A stretch of DNA of 64,000 bases from Lactifluus volemus (lineage: Eukaryota > Basidiomycota > Agaricomycetes > Russulales > Russulaceae), in NCBI GenBank assembly GCA_022376515.1, contig WTXI01000039.1:186001-250000 (forward strand). Reading direction: 5' to 3'. This document shows positions 1 through 12,400 of this stretch, piece after piece (the stretch's first letter is position 1; each line of letters opens with the position of its first letter). The position numbers and the translations under genes are program-made. The notes below the pieces were generated by a model, which saw nothing but the letters and a program-made list of their open reading frames with translations, did no database searches and was not told the DNA's origin.

Positions 1-413
1 GTGGGGTCAGTGTACTGAGGATGAATGCCGAAGGAGACGTTATGCAGGAGAGTGGCAGGAGAGTAAGGGGGGCCGATCCCATGGGGAAGAATGGGATGTC
101 CGATGGGACCGCATACGACCGGCCCGCCGCGGGCCTAGGAGGCGTTCCTGAGTCCCCATGCGTGGCAAATTTCCCTCTTCAAAGACCTGAACCTGTTGTG
201 GCAGTGGGAAACTGGCCCTGGATTGCCTTGTCGAGAATTAAACGCCCATCCCCTGTCGTACTGTCCCTTGTGTCGTATAGATCTCCCCATGGCTCATCAA
301 ATTCAGTAGCCCTAGCGCTAGAGAATTTTATTAAAGCTGGTAGGCGGGAAACTTACAGTCCCCCCCCGCTAGTACCCTCCTGCGAAGCCAGCATAGCTTC
401 CAAGCACACGTAC
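1..413. other. 5' flank of family A copy 1, no gene seen
   Basis: I see no supported gene here. From about 300 the sequence matches the upstream region of the other family A genes. It has a GAGAATTTTATTAAAG TATA-like element at about 321-334, then an 8-base C run at 360-367 and the conserved leader CTAGTACCCTCCTGCGAAGC before the start codon at 414. The open frames before this look like chance. Confidence 0.5.
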
Positions 414-1265
414 ATGGCCTATTCTCAGATACGACAAGCCAATGGGCCCTTGGAAGACGAGCTTGCTCCGAGTCCTCATCGTTCCATTCCGCGCACTGGC
501 ACTCTCCATGATCACGTACAGGAGAGTCTTAGGGTCAGTGTCCATCAATCACATCTTGACACACCACTCAATTGCAAGTGCCATGTCTCTGTGCGCCATT
601 TATATTTCAGTATGCGGTGATCAATAACCAATTTGAAGGCCCGTTAGCGAATATACCTTCCCCAGTCGTTGAGATCGTTGCTATGCAGGGATACCCACAA
701 GACCCGCTCTATATTGACGAAGCGCACTATGACATGTCAGTGCCAGTGGGATACTACTATCACCATCCACAACCAGGTGTGAGTAAGATTGATTTCTAGC
801 TTCCTTTTCACTGATGACCCACCCTGGCCTTCTTCCACAGGATCCTACGGTCTCATACGTGTATAATGATGCAGGAGTTGCTCGAGATATCCCGGTGCAG
901 CAGCAAGCCATTCAAGTTCAAGTTTCCCCCGTACGTTCCACCTTTGTTTTTTTTTTACCTATATGCTCACAGCGTCCCCTGCTTCAGGAAATTCAAGGAA
1001 ACAACGACTTTGGTTCTGTTCCCCAGCATTTAGCACCAGGTCCCCCCCGAGCTGAATTTTCGGATCTTTGGACTCACCATGCCCCCGTCCGTGACTATCC
1101 ACAGGTACCAATAGATTCAGCAGATAATCTCGGACGCTTTGCTCGCGGCTAATGGACCACCCTGATTCGCAGGTGGTGCAGGTCGATCGCGTGGTTCGCA
1201 TGGAGCCGGGTCACGCTCGTCGATTCAAGGTAGTGATTACTCTCGAAATGCCTGATGTTTTCTGA
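414..1265 (+). pseudogene. Family A copy 1 (A1), frameshifted
   Basis: First of six family A genes; function unknown. Exons by comparison with paralogues are 414-533, 611-778, 841-930 and 988 onward, with introns of 77, 62 and 57 nt. The protein would start MAYSQIRQAN and have Pro/Gln/His/Tyr-rich, probably disordered sequence and the usual C-terminal RFKVVITLEM. In exon 4 the paralogues read CGC CGC TAC ATG GAC. A1 has lost one base here (CGC GGC TAA TGG), giving a stop at 1150-1152. The remaining 110 bases keep the family sequence in the shifted frame up to the expected stop at 1263-1265. Exon 2 carries an in-frame 9-nt gain (SVPVGYYY against SVGYY). Upstream and downstream flanks match the other copies. 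The break is a single base, so either recent inactivation or a base error would explain it. Confidence 0.8.
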
Positions 1266-3011
1266 GCCTTCTGTTCTCATCGTAACTTCACTACATTTGT
1301 ACAATTGTACGTTACCAGAATGGTGTGCATGTCGTAGTGATGGTGTAGGTATCTCCGTCCAGTATGTAAGTCTCGTCTTCTCTTGTGAGGGTCCTTTCCC
1401 TCTTCGTTCCGAAATGTTGTTTTGATATGAGCCTGCACTTTGTGTCGAATGATGCCACTATAGGATAGTCTACTCGAGTAAAGGTTTGTTTGGAAGAGAA
1501 GATTATATTGAAGGCTGCGTGCAGAAGACTGAGGAGGAAATCAAAAATCTGTTCACGTCAAGTAATAGTCGCATTCCGCGTCTTCTCTCTCTATTTCTTC
1601 AAGTTTACTTAGTATTGATTGAATGTTGCCCCCGTCATAACACCTTGTTTTCGGAGGGTTTATCGACATGTCGACTATAAACCACAACCGAGCAACTAAG
1701 TCATACCGTATGAATTGGGGCACGCTCGGAGTCTGCAGAGAACCAGTGTACTCAGAGTGAAGGGAGACTTACTTGGTGAAACGAACCTGTACTGCGCTGA
1801 AGGATATCGATAACTCGAAAAGTGGCCGGGGCGGTCACGCCGCGGTCTTTCTTTCTCGATCACACTTGTGGCTAGATGCCAGATTTCCACGAGATTGGAA
1901 ACAACGTTAAACGTATATGAATCTACAATAAACTACTGGCTCCCCAAGACATACGGTATAATAGACGGAGAGAATAAGTCGAACGTGTCCAGGCTTGCTT
2001 CTTCCCTCTGCACCGACTGTGGCACCTTCATACAAAGATCGCATCGCGCACGACAACCTCTGTCTGCCATGTGAGATCGATGGGAATGCGCTCTTCGCGG
2101 GAGAAAACAGAGGTATCGAGGGTCCACAGGGAGCAAGATGAAGATGGAGGCGGCGAAGGTGACAGAATTTCACCGAAATGTAAGCAAAAAGGTAAGATGT
2201 CATGATAGATGCAGTGGGGGCCATAGATACTCGAAGGACTCGGGAACGATCCAGACAGGGGTGACTGTAGGAGTCTGACTGGACAAGGACAAGCATTAGC
2301 TGACAGGAACTGAGTACGTTCAGAGTTCAGACTTTGAATGGGCCAAAACTCGTGCCAGCGGTGACTCCGATCTCCAATTCTCAAAAAGGTCATCCTTTCT
2401 CACACTCACATGCCCGTGATTTACTGAGGAAGTAAACGCGCACGCAGGCGTTAGTGGCGTCATTAAATATCCACGTACAACGCACCCGTGCGCCCTAATT
2501 CCATCCTCCATTCTACTCACACGGCACACATCAGAAAATTTTTCTAACAAGGTTTGCGCACACCCATGCTAGGGTGGTCAACAGATCAGTCATCGGCTGA
2601 ATAACCAGAATGCTTAACGGCATTCAGGTCTAACTTTGTTGCGATGTAGATGCACACTGCGCCTTCAAGACGGTGTCATCCAAGACGAATCCCGGTTTCC
2701 GCCTCTAGGTCACCTGTATACCCACTCTTGTCGACGCTTGTCGACGAGGATGACACTAGGGAAGCTCTCTCAGTAAGCTCCCCTGCCAGACCGCTTTCAG
2801 TTGATGGGTGATCCCATGGTTTCGTCGCTATCACTATCAGAGAAAGATCACTCCTTCAGTGAGAAGATGTTCATGGGACCTGATTTGGACATATGAATTC
2901 GTGTCTCTACCTGCGCCTCTTCCATCACCTTTAAAAAGGCGTTATTCTACGATGACCAAAGGACAGCTCTACGGAATCTTCCTTCCCCAGTTCAATTCAT
3001 AGAGTTCTCAT
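1266..3011. other. Intergenic: A1 3' flank, then B1 5' flank
   Basis: Bases 1266-1480 are the conserved family A 3' flank (GTACGTTAC.AGAATGGTGTG, then TTCCCTCTTCGTTCCGAAATG). I see no convincing gene in 1480-2520. The part at about 1805-1880 resembles 21015-21090 (ATAACTCGAAAAGT...CACGCCGCGGTC). From about 2525 (CACATCAGAAAATTTTTCTA) the sequence matches the 5' flanks of other B genes at about 4403 and 61935, including a CTTTAAAAAGGC element at 2929-2940. Confidence 0.5.
2929..2940 (+). promoter_or_regulatory. TATA-like element of family B promoters
   Basis: CTTTAAAAAGGC lies 83 bases before the B1 start. The same 12 bases occur at 50970-50981 (84 bases before B3) and 62297-62308 (79 bases before B4). 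Constant spacing and identity in three copies suggest the core promoter. B2 lacks it: its flank diverges from about 4690 to 5050. Confidence 0.5.
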
Positions 3012-3943
3012 ATGGCTCAAGTCGAGCGACAAGAAGAATACTACCTTCCAAGGAACATGTCCCCACATCCTCTTTTGCCCCATCCCCATTGGCAGAACGT
3101 TGAGGTCAGCCCTATTCTTCACGATATTCCTCAACTCAAGTGCTCACATATGGGCATTGTCATTTAGATACCTCTGGCTGCCGATGATGGCCAAAATGAA
3201 TTTCATTTGGAGGAATTTCCGTCTCCATTCGAGGATATTGCTAACCATGGTCAACCACAGCGCCCACCCTACAACAGACCCCACCACAACCATGTGCACT
3301 ACGACCTCCCCGCGCCACCAGCCGTGAGCAACACAGACTACGTCATATTACTAGGCACCCTTGATAACGACTCCTGTGCAGTACCGACCCGTTCCATATG
3401 GTCCAGGCTTCAACGAGGATATCCCACTCCTGGTTGAACACGTAGCTATCCCAGATCAAGCCCAACGCCTACATTATCATGCCCCTCCTGCACTAGCCGT
3501 GCCGGTGAGTATCACATAGTTTGTGGAATGTTCCCCCTCACTGATAATACATCATATATCTAGCTCCCTGCAATCCCTTATGTTCTAGGCCCCGATGACT
3601 ACGCAAGACCTGGTCAAGGTGTACAACCACAGGCACAGCCTTATGACCCGCAACTCGGAGCCTATGTGCGTACAAATCTTTCTTTCTGTCTCGCATACAC
3701 GTTTAACTAAATTATCTGCCCTAGAGGATTATAGGAAATGACGTGTTTCGTGCTGAAGCAGGCCCCAACCAAGCCATCCCTTTCCAGGCTCTTCCTGATG
3801 CACGACAAGCAGAGAACCTCCGACGACGAGTTATTCGCTATTTGCAAAATCTGGAGTCACAAGTAGAGACGGTTCGAATTGAACGGGGTTTAGCTGGTCG
3901 ATTCAAGGTGATCATCGTACTTGACATGAATGACTTCCTCTGA
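3012..3943 (+). CDS. Family B copy 1 (B1), unknown 230-aa protein
   Basis: Exons 3012-3104, 3168-3323, 3382-3504, 3564-3665 and 3725-3943 join in frame (all phase 0). The introns of 58-63 nt have GTCAGC, GTGAGC, GTGAGT and GTGCGT donors and YAG acceptors. The product starts MAQVERQEEYY, continues with Pro/His/Tyr-rich sequence and ends in an Ala/Leu/Arg-rich helix (DARQAENLRRR) and the motif RFKVIIVLDMNDFL. There is no signal peptide or membrane segment. B1 is the most divergent B copy: its last exon begins further upstream (acceptor CCCTAG at 3724) and encodes about 17 extra residues, giving 230 aa against 203-213 in the others. No known domain is recognised. Two facts support it as a gene: five exons shared with paralogues and an open frame across all joins. 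Confidence 0.8.
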
Positions 3944-5095
3944 GACGGTGTTCCTTGCCATTACCTCTCTCTCCTCTCGGAGGAATCGTGTCTGCGAAAA
4001 ACAGGATATGTGTAACTACACATTGTAAGATACTGGCCCTGGGTGTGGTCATTCGCCGTTTTGAAACCGGTTTCTTGTTACTGTATTATTACACCTTTCG
4101 TATGCGTCTTTTCTAAATTCTCTATTTGAATTCAAGTGATTCCCGCCAGATAGGGATAGCTCTGAGTACAGGGACAAGGGTTAGCTTGTAAGTACTGAAT
4201 TTATTTTGAGGTGGATGAAATTTCTGTCCGTGAGCAAACTCAAAGTACGCCGTAACCCAAGGACAGGTATCATCAGTGTTCTAAGCGTCGGAAGAACCCG
4301 AACAATGCAGACGATTATCGGCCCGGGATGCTCCGATGCTCGCTCCAATCGCCGGTCAATCTGTCCCCTCGTCCGCAGTTCTGCCCAGATGGCGCGGTGC
4401 AAATCAGAAAAATTTTCAAACAAGGTTTGCGCCCGCAAATATGGCAATGCTAACCACTCCCCACTCTCTGCCTCTAGGACATCTGTACGCTGATCTACAT
4501 GCTTTTTCAGTTCCTGTACACGCGGCGTGAGGGCTCTCTCAGAATGCTCCACCTGGATTAGAGCCTGTAAGTTTGTGGATTCATGGCAGAATCTCTATCA
4601 CCATCAGATAACTTTCTAGGTCAGTGATTAGTGACCATGGGACCCGATTATGGATATATGAACCTGTCGCTTTGCCAGCGCCTCTCACTTCTTGGCTGAA
4701 CGAATCCTCGAGATCTGCTTAGTAAGAGACTTGACACACAACCGGCAAACGGACTCGCACGCATACAGGTCACTCAAAGTAACGTTCAAGTTTGGAATTA
4801 TAGTCTTTGTTGTACACTCACGATGTCACACATTTGTTGCTTTCCTTTCTTCATTCGCAACATTTTTTTTTTTTTATCTAGCGCGAAAGAAAAAGACCAT
4901 GCCAGTGCGCAGCGTCAAGTCACGATATTATGTGATCTACCTCGACGCGAATTTCCTCACGTGGCCACCACCGCCGCTCACATCGTAGGACTTAAGTTCA
5001 CATCTGACTCGGCTTCTTTAATTTGATCCTTCGCCCAAACCATCCTCAACGCTACAGAATCTTCGATCCCCAAGTTCACTTACACCGGAGCTCAG
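3944..5095. other. Intergenic: B1 3' flank and B2 5' flank with an insertion
   Basis: From 3944 to about 4160 is the B-type 3' flank. Bases 4400-4690 carry the B-type distal 5' flank (CAGAAAAATTTTCAAACAAG, then the GGGACC.GATTA.GGATATATGAA block). At about 4690, where B1, B3 and B4 continue with CTTTAAAAAGGC, B2 has about 350 bases of unrelated sequence with a 14-base T run at 4863-4876. Homology returns at about 5055 (ACAGAATCTTCGATCCCCAAG). No gene is supported. Confidence 0.5.
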
Positions 5096-5950
5096 ATGGC
5101 CCAAGTTGAACGACAACAAGCATATAACCATCCAAGAAATGTTTCCCTTCATCCCCTTTTCCCCTTGCCCCACCCTGATGAGGTCAGCTCTGATATCCTC
5201 CTATTCAAGTCATGTACTCACATATGGGCGATGTTATTTAGATCCCTGATGACGGCCAAAATGGACCTCATTTGGAGGACATTCAAGTTGCTAACCACGG
5301 TCAACCACAGCGTCCCCCTTACATTCACGGACCCAACTACCACTATGTGCACTACTATCCCCCCGCGCCACCAGCTGTGAGCAACATAGACCATGTCGTA
5401 TTGCTAACAACCCCTTGACAATGATTCCTCTGCAGTACCGACCCGACCCATACGGTCCAGGCTTTAACATGGATACCCCACCCCCGGTAGAACACGTAGC
5501 TATTCCAGACCAAGCTCTAGACATTCATTACTACGCCCCTCTTCCGCAAGTCGTGAGTATCACCTAGGTTTATGGATGGTCCTCCTCATTAACAATACAT
5601 CATATGTCCAGCTCCCTGCGATCCCTAATGATCTAGGCTTCGAGGCTTACGCAAGACCTGTGCAAGGTGCCCAGCCACAGGCACAACTCAATGGCCCGCA
5701 ACGACCGCAACTCGGAGCCTATGTGCGTTAAAACCTTTCTTTCCGTTTCGCATGCACGTTTGTCTAATACTCCCCTAATCAGTGGCCTGACCAGATACTT
5801 CCTGATGCACGACAGGCAGAGAACCTCCGACGACTAGCTATTCATTACTTTCAAAATCTGGAATCACAAGTCGATACAGTTCGGGTGGAACGGAGCCTGA
5901 CTGGTCGATTCAAGGTGGTCATCGTGCTTGACATGGATGACTTCCTCTGA
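5096..5950 (+). CDS. Family B copy 2 (B2), unknown 205-aa protein
   Basis: Exons 5096-5182, 5242-5376, 5436-5552, 5612-5722 and 5783-5950 give an uninterrupted 205-aa frame. The four introns are 59-60 nt, all phase 0. The protein begins MAQVERQQAYN, has tracts such as HYVHYYPPAPPA and VEHVAIPDQA in the middle, and ends with LPDARQAENLRRLAIHY, then SQVDTVRVERSLTGRFKVV and IVLDMDDFL. The middle is low complexity and probably disordered; the last 55 residues (exon 5) look folded as helix plus strand. No known family is recognised. The C-terminal block is clearly related to that of family A. Its usual TATA-like element has been replaced, so its expression may differ from its siblings. Confidence 0.85.
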
Positions 5951-6800
5951 GGCGATGTTCCTTTCCGTTACGTCTTTGAGAAATCGTGTTTGTATGATAA
6001 GTTGTGGTATGCGCTATCGATATATGTAGTACGTTTCGTAAGATCCTGGTCCTGGGTTTGTGAGTTTGTGGTCATTCGCCATTTGTTGCGACTGATTTCT
6101 CGTTTTTTGTCACACCTTCGTATCGTGTCTTTGCTAAATCCTCTGTTTGAATTGAAGTGATTTCTACAGTTTGCACTTTCAAGTTGTCGAGTGGTGACAA
6201 CCGCAGATAGCACTCATAATAGTGTCACCGAATCTGGAGAGCCTCCAGCGCTTGATTACCTAAACTCGACAAACACGCGCCGGGATCTATGCTTGTCCCG
6301 TCTGAATCTCACCCAGTAAGCAAACATGAATCACATCACGGGAAGTAGGCGACGGCATCTCCGCGGCGCAGATATCACGGATTCTTTCTGCGATGAGCTA
6401 GCCGGAAATTTCCTGCTTAATCGATCTAGATGTTAATACGTTGAATACTTCGACTTTGAACAGTTTTAGACCGTGACATCCCGGCGCACTGACCCCGAGT
6501 CCGATCCCTTTACACCTCCATGTGGGGTGAGTATTGTCTCATATCGATACAGCAAGATCTTGGTAGCATTCGAACTGAATCAACTGATTTCCTTCCAACA
6601 AAACAAAGCATTCTTTCGGGGTTTATGATTATGTTCAAGTGCCCTGTCAGCAGCACGGACCATCAGCATTCAAAAAGCCAGAAGCTCTGCGACACAATCA
6701 CCATAACCTGACGCCGTGCGGGGCTATCATATTTCATTTAACTGGATACCTGCCAAACATTTCACTTGCCTGTCAAGCTTGGATTACGCACATGCTCCGG
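5951..6800 (+). repeat. B2 3' flank and partial R1 repeat
   Basis: The B 3' flank (TTTGAATTGAAGTGATT at about 6145, the GTCGAGTGGTGACA motif) leads into R1, a low-copy repeat found after B2, B3, B4 and NLR1. Shared landmarks are CGGCATCTCCGCGGCG, AACAGTTTTAGAC, CGGCGCACTGACYCCGAGTC and CATTCGAACTGAATCAACTG. This copy stops matching at about 6790, after ACTTGCCTGTCAAGCT, so it is truncated compared with the copies at 14835 and 52190. Confidence 0.6.
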
Positions 6801-7700
6801 CAAAGGACATTCCGTGGCTCGCACCAGTGGGCAGCCCTACTTGAAATGGTAGGTCCATATCCCTCAGACCAAACAGAGGTTGACTCTGGGTATGGCGAAT
6901 CCTCGAGTGGTGCCGAGGGTGACGTGACCCATGTTATGAACTGGCGGGAACTTGAACGACATGATAACAGCGAGATAGGTTTCCGGAGGGAATTGTCCCC
7001 CGCAGGAAGATAACTGTCGTGTGAGCCGAGAGCTCAGGGTTGATATGCTGATGGTGCGTTGAGTACTCTCCGGTGAAGGCATGTTCATCCTGTGTGAGGA
7101 GGCGGAGCTTCATGATCGTTGGCTCGTGTGTTGTAGAGTCATCCTGATGCGAACATAGAATGAGGGCCGCAATGTCATGGGCATTACAGTGTGGATTGTG
7201 TCATGATCATGGTAACGGTGTAGTGGTGTGTGTGAGTGGGTCCGTTGGAATAGGGGACGAGAGACGGGCAGGGAAGAGAACCCCAGACTAGGGGAAAGGC
7301 GCGCGAGCACGTAGTTAGACCGCTGATGTAATAAAGGAAGAAGGGTTCTTGACACCAAACCACGACTCGACTGGCAGGACACGCCCCTGCACTGTCTCAG
7401 TGGCGGCAACTACAAAGCAGCATTGGTGGGGGAGGCAACGAATGAACGACTACAACAGTGAATATCTAAAGAATAAGTATGTGGGGCAATTCCCTCACTC
7501 ACATCATGTTTTATTCCTCCTACCTGTCTCTTCCAGACCATTGATAGTTTTACATGTCAGTGGTGTCAGCCGTCGTCACGGTATTGGCGCAGGAAGTCCG
7601 AACACGTGGTTGCCTCATACCTTACTCCTTACTAACCCTAACCCCCCTCCCTGGTCGGACCCCCTTTCTGGTCACCTCGTTTTTCTCACTCTCAGCCGGC
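6800..7700. other. Intergenic, nothing supported
   Basis: I see no paralogous segment, RNA gene or convincing coding region here. Open frames at 7110-7409 (-) and 7349-7915 (+) have compositions typical of chance frames. Confidence 0.4.
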
Positions 7701-8880
7701 GGGCGAGTGCTAATGGCAGGTGGACGATGATGACGTCCAGATACTCCACGACTGTCCGTTCAATCTTGTGTGTCTTACATGTGTCTTCACGTGGAAAGAA
7801 CCGCTTTCTCGATGGCTGGCTACGCAGCCCCAACTTGCCGCGTTCGAAGACGGTAGCCATCATGGGACCACGGGTGACGACCAAGTGCGCCTCGGCACCT
7901 CGGATCCGACCCTGATGGGCTGCTCATACTGGCGCATCTCGCCATACATTCTTGCATATTATGAGGGAGAATCCACAGCCAGTGGTGCTCCGGTAAGATG
8001 TGCGGTTTAGTGACGCTCAGGAGGAGCTCAGAACAGCGCAATGTCTACGCGACGTGAGTCGGAATTTCAAAGTTCTTGACGCTCACGCGTCAAAATTTGG
8101 CCGGGTATTTGTCAACATCGCGTATCCTCCGGGCGTTCGCTGATAAAACGCCAAACTTTGACTTGCCTCGCCATCTACGAAAACATCGATTATCACACGG
8201 CATGTTCTTGCGCGTGAGTTGATCGCTCGCTTACGTGACCACAGATGGCTATTTGTGTAGTCTTCATGAGAGAACAAGCAGATATCACGCGTCATCAAGG
8301 AGCACTTTACGAAATTGCAAGTGTTCGTATGGGCGCCTCTCAACTACCCCGTAGCGCGAGACGAAGATGGGTACACCTCATCCTCGTTGGGCTTCTCGAT
8401 CGACTCGTGCAGAGATATACTCGTTTGACAAGACGGAGCGTTATGCGCTCGCCATGTTCGACGCGGTACTCTCGATGCGCATGTTCATCTCGTTCCGTAG
8501 GCCCGCGCTACGTTTGGTGGCGCGGGCTGGCGAAACAAGATCCAAGCAAAGCACAGCCGTTCAAACCCACGCGGTTATCGATGGGTCTGAGCGAGGATAC
8601 GTTCCTTGAGGTAAACCCGGATCAGCCGATAGAACTGTTCGTGACGAACCTCCCGCAGGGACCGTCTTTGGCGGTACTCTGGGTGATTCGTATCTACAAC
8701 GCGCCGATTGGGATGCCTCCGAGTCGCAGCCGCAAGTCAATTCAATATATTGATACCACTACAATCACCACTTACGCTTATCGTTGTCGTTGTCCGGTTA
8801 CGTTCTCCAAAGAATACCCCGTGGCGACCTCGGTCGTTATCATAATTTGTTTCTTTTTTTTCTTTGGTTACCGGTGATCA
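7700..8880 (+). pseudogene. Decayed or intron-rich unknown gene upstream of NLR1
   Basis: Several stretches look protein-coding but lie in different frames with no splice model that I can close. They are 7720-7980 (MDDDDVQILHDCPFN...), a 8290-8420 frame containing EHFTKLQVFVWAPLNYP, and 8550-8740, which contains NPDQPIELFVTNLPQGPSL. The segment 8110-8345 is similar in sequence to 44160-44395, just downstream of NLR2 (there IEVYPPIKVPASLTYLAVYE and GGLYKVARVRLG). A 10-base difference at about 8133 shifts the frame between the copies. So a gene of unknown family lay next to both NLRs, and at least one copy is broken. The function cannot be told from the sequence. Confidence 0.35.
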
Positions 8881-9491
8881 GGTCGTTATCTTGGTTCTCA
8901 TTCCCTACAGTAGAATTTCCAATTGTATAGACACCTACCGGTACCGGAAGGATGGATTGTAATATACCACTACTCATTCTCCTGCCATGGAAAGGGAAGA
9001 GCTAAGCTCACCGAGAAAGCCGGAGAGGATGATACACCGTTATCACGACCATGGGACCTAAAAGATAAGGCGAGGAGAACTAACTAAACCAAGGATCATT
9101 GACCGACTCTTTCTCTACTGGCAACTACAAGTCGTCACATTTGAGGCGATAAACCAATGAAAGAAAGCGAACGAGACGTTACTGTATCTCTATTCCTTCA
9201 TTAACCTAACACAGTGAAAAAAAAACAGTGAAAATGCCCACAAACTCTCGCATTCCGCTTGAAATATGAAAGCACAACTCATTCTGGGAACAACTCGACC
9301 GTTGCGGACGACCCTAACCAGTGAGTGAGTCACGGCGGCGCAATATGTCACGTGAGACCGTCTTATCGATTGCGTGTTGCCATCGCTCCCTTCTCCATAA
9401 CCTACGAACATCAGAAAATTCCAGACTCGTATGCCCAAACCTTTTCACTGTCGTGACTTGCGCTGAAAAACAATTACGACAGCTCACCGAA

Positions 9492-12400
9492 ATGCAACCG
9501 AACTTACTGCCACTCCAGGTGACGGGTTCGTATCTTTTACCCTAGCCTCTCCGACGCGAGTACTAAGTCTGTTTCTTACTAGTTCTCAGAGTGCACGATC
9601 TCCCCCGTCTCAAGACCTCGCTTGGAAAAACGCGATGGTTTTATGTTACTGTGACTGGCCGGGAGAAAACGTGGCAGACACGATGTGTGCGGAGCGTGGG
9701 ACAACGAGTTGAATGGAATGAGAACGTTGACGCATTGTAAGAAATGTCGTTTCTTTTATTTCTATCTGTAACTGAGCTTCCCGCAGCGTTATACAGCCGC
9801 ACTCCCGAATTATAGTGTCCCTCTATGCGAAAATGACCATGAGAAAACATATCCTTGTTGGAAGGCAGGAAATTGTCGCTGAACCCAGGGGCGGTTCGTC
9901 CGTTTCTTTGCATTATTACTCATGCGTCTGGCTGAGCATCCTACATATAGAACTTGATGTTCTTTTCAACAATACCGACGCACGTGATGGACACCCAAAG
10001 GAACCAATCACACTCTCCTTGCTGATCTCCGTGTCCCCAAACGCCGCTTCATCTTCGAATGCTCCTGTACGTTCAGCACCGGACAGCCAGACGGTGACGT
10101 CCCGCACAGAACTCCGTCGCGCTGAGGGATCTATCAGCACGATAAAAACATGGAAACGTGCTGTTAGTGTTATCAAGTTGGTGATGGACACCGTCGGACC
10201 GATCGCAGCAGTATGCCTAATATTGTTTTTGCATATCCATCGCTGAGCCGACTTTCGTTTTTCAGCTGAATCCCTATGCAGGTTTAGCATGGGGTCTGCT
10301 TTCGAAAATTCCAGAGGTGCATCACTTTGTCTTCTTCGATGATATCGGACATTCAATCGTTCTTTCGTCGTGATGTCAGAACTTGCTGAAGCAGGTTGAG
10401 CGTGACGGTAACGTCGAAACGCTACTCGAGGCTATACGGGAAGGGTTTGAATTTGCAGAAGAGGCTGATACATTGAGGAACATCAAGCCAGAGTCTCAGC
10501 AGACGGCAATTCTCGGGGAGATGCTTGAGTGCGTCACCGAATGTGCTAAATTTATCAGATCATATGCGGAAGATGTTCAAGTTGGTACGTTGTCTTGGCC
10601 CCTCTCATTTGTCCTTGGAAACGTATTGAATATATAATTTTCAGGAAAGCGGGCTTTGAAGAATATCCTCGGACAAGCTGACGGAAAAATCGAAGAGTAC
10701 CGCTCCAATCTCGTCCGACTTCGAGAGAGTTTCCTCGCTGTCACCATCGAAGTCACTATGCTAGAAGCTGGTGGGTAATTTAGATACTCACAATGTCGTC
10801 TGATTGCGGATCTGACAGAGGCCATTCACAGAACTGGACGGAAAGATCAGAGAACTACCATATAAGGGAGGCTGGCGATTTGGTGCTGATAAGCGCTGCC
10901 TTCCAAGCACACGCGAAGACTTTTTGGATCGTATTGTGAAGTGGGTCGAGAATCCGAAATCCAAACGTGGTCTGGTTCTCCTTGGCCAGGCAGGAACAGG
11001 AAAATCGTCGATTGCGCACGAGGTTGCACGTCGCTTCGACCAGACGTGTCTCGGGTGCTACTTTGCGTTTGTGCGTAAAGAACAATCGAAAGAGGAGGCT
11101 TACCAGCTATTCACGACACTTGCTCGCGATCTCTCTGATCGCCATCCTGCGTTCAAACTCGCTCTCGGGAAGGCCATCAAGGATAATTCTTCTCTTCGTG
11201 GTACCCGGGACTATCATACACTTTTCGAATCCCTCCTCGTCGAGCCGCTCAAGGATCTGCGACTTCCCGGACCAATTCTTATTGTGATCGATGCATTGGA
11301 TGAGAGTGGTGATGCAACGGGGAAAAACGGGTTACACGCTTTTCTCGCAGGACATCTCACCGACCTCCCATCCGAGTTTCGCATACTCGTCACCTCGAGG
11401 TCTGAGGATGGCATCGAACCTGCATTCGCCGAAGCGTCATCTATTGACACGCTCTACATGGATGATGCGAAACTGGCTGCCAAGACGGAGCAAGATATTG
11501 GCATCTATCTTGAGACGGAGCTCCCTCCGGACATATTCAAGGACTATGGTGTCAAACTAGCAAAGGCAGCGGAGGGTTTATTTCAATGGGCGGCTGTTGC
11601 ATGTGGGTTCATAAACAGCCCTCCTGCTAGCTTTGGCTTCAGCAAGAAAAAGTGCGTTCAGCGCCTCTTGGGACACTCTCGAGATCTTAATATGCAAGAC
11701 CCGCTGGACAAGCTATACGAAGAACTTCTGGAAGGATATTTCAAACCGTACGAGGCACAAATACTATTTCGATCCGTGATGGGACAGCTTTTTGCTGCGA
11801 TGGAGCCCCTCTCCATCGAATCCTTGATTACTCTCCGACGACATGCCCCCATTGATGATCCCGAAGATTCTGATCCTGTTCTTGAAATGCTTCGTCATCT
11901 CAGCTCGCTGCTGAGTAACGTGACTTCAGATGATCAAACTCGACCCATTGTTCCTCTCCATACATCATTCCGTGACTTTTTAACCGACAAGAAGAGTAAC
12001 GTGTTCCACGTGGACCTTGAGGAAGCCCACCATCAGTTGGCACATTCCTGCCTTGGGTTGATGCTGAACAAGCTGAAATTCAACATTTGCAAACTCGAGT
12101 CGTCATATCTTGCGAACGGCGATGTCCACGACCTTGATTCTCGAATTGCCAAATACATTCCTCCTGCTCTATCATATGCGTGCGTTTTCTGGGCCGATCA
12201 TTTGGAACATCTTGTCTTCGAGCTCGATCTCTTCACGAAACTTCGATCCCTGTTCGAAGCAAAATTTCTATTTTGGCTGGAGGTACTCAGCATCAAGACC
12301 GTTGTGGGCCTTGCTTCAACAGCATTATCATCTCTGAGAACATGGTTACGATCTGACCAGCGGAAGGTAGGCACATCGTACAATTCAATTTGGCATGTAG

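Noticed and set aside
10031..10033. Loss of the NLR1 start codon (GTG where NLR2 has ATG at 38829)
   Set aside because: Both frames continue upstream through spliced exons encoding a C2-like domain, so the ATG/GTG is an internal Met/Val difference, not a start.
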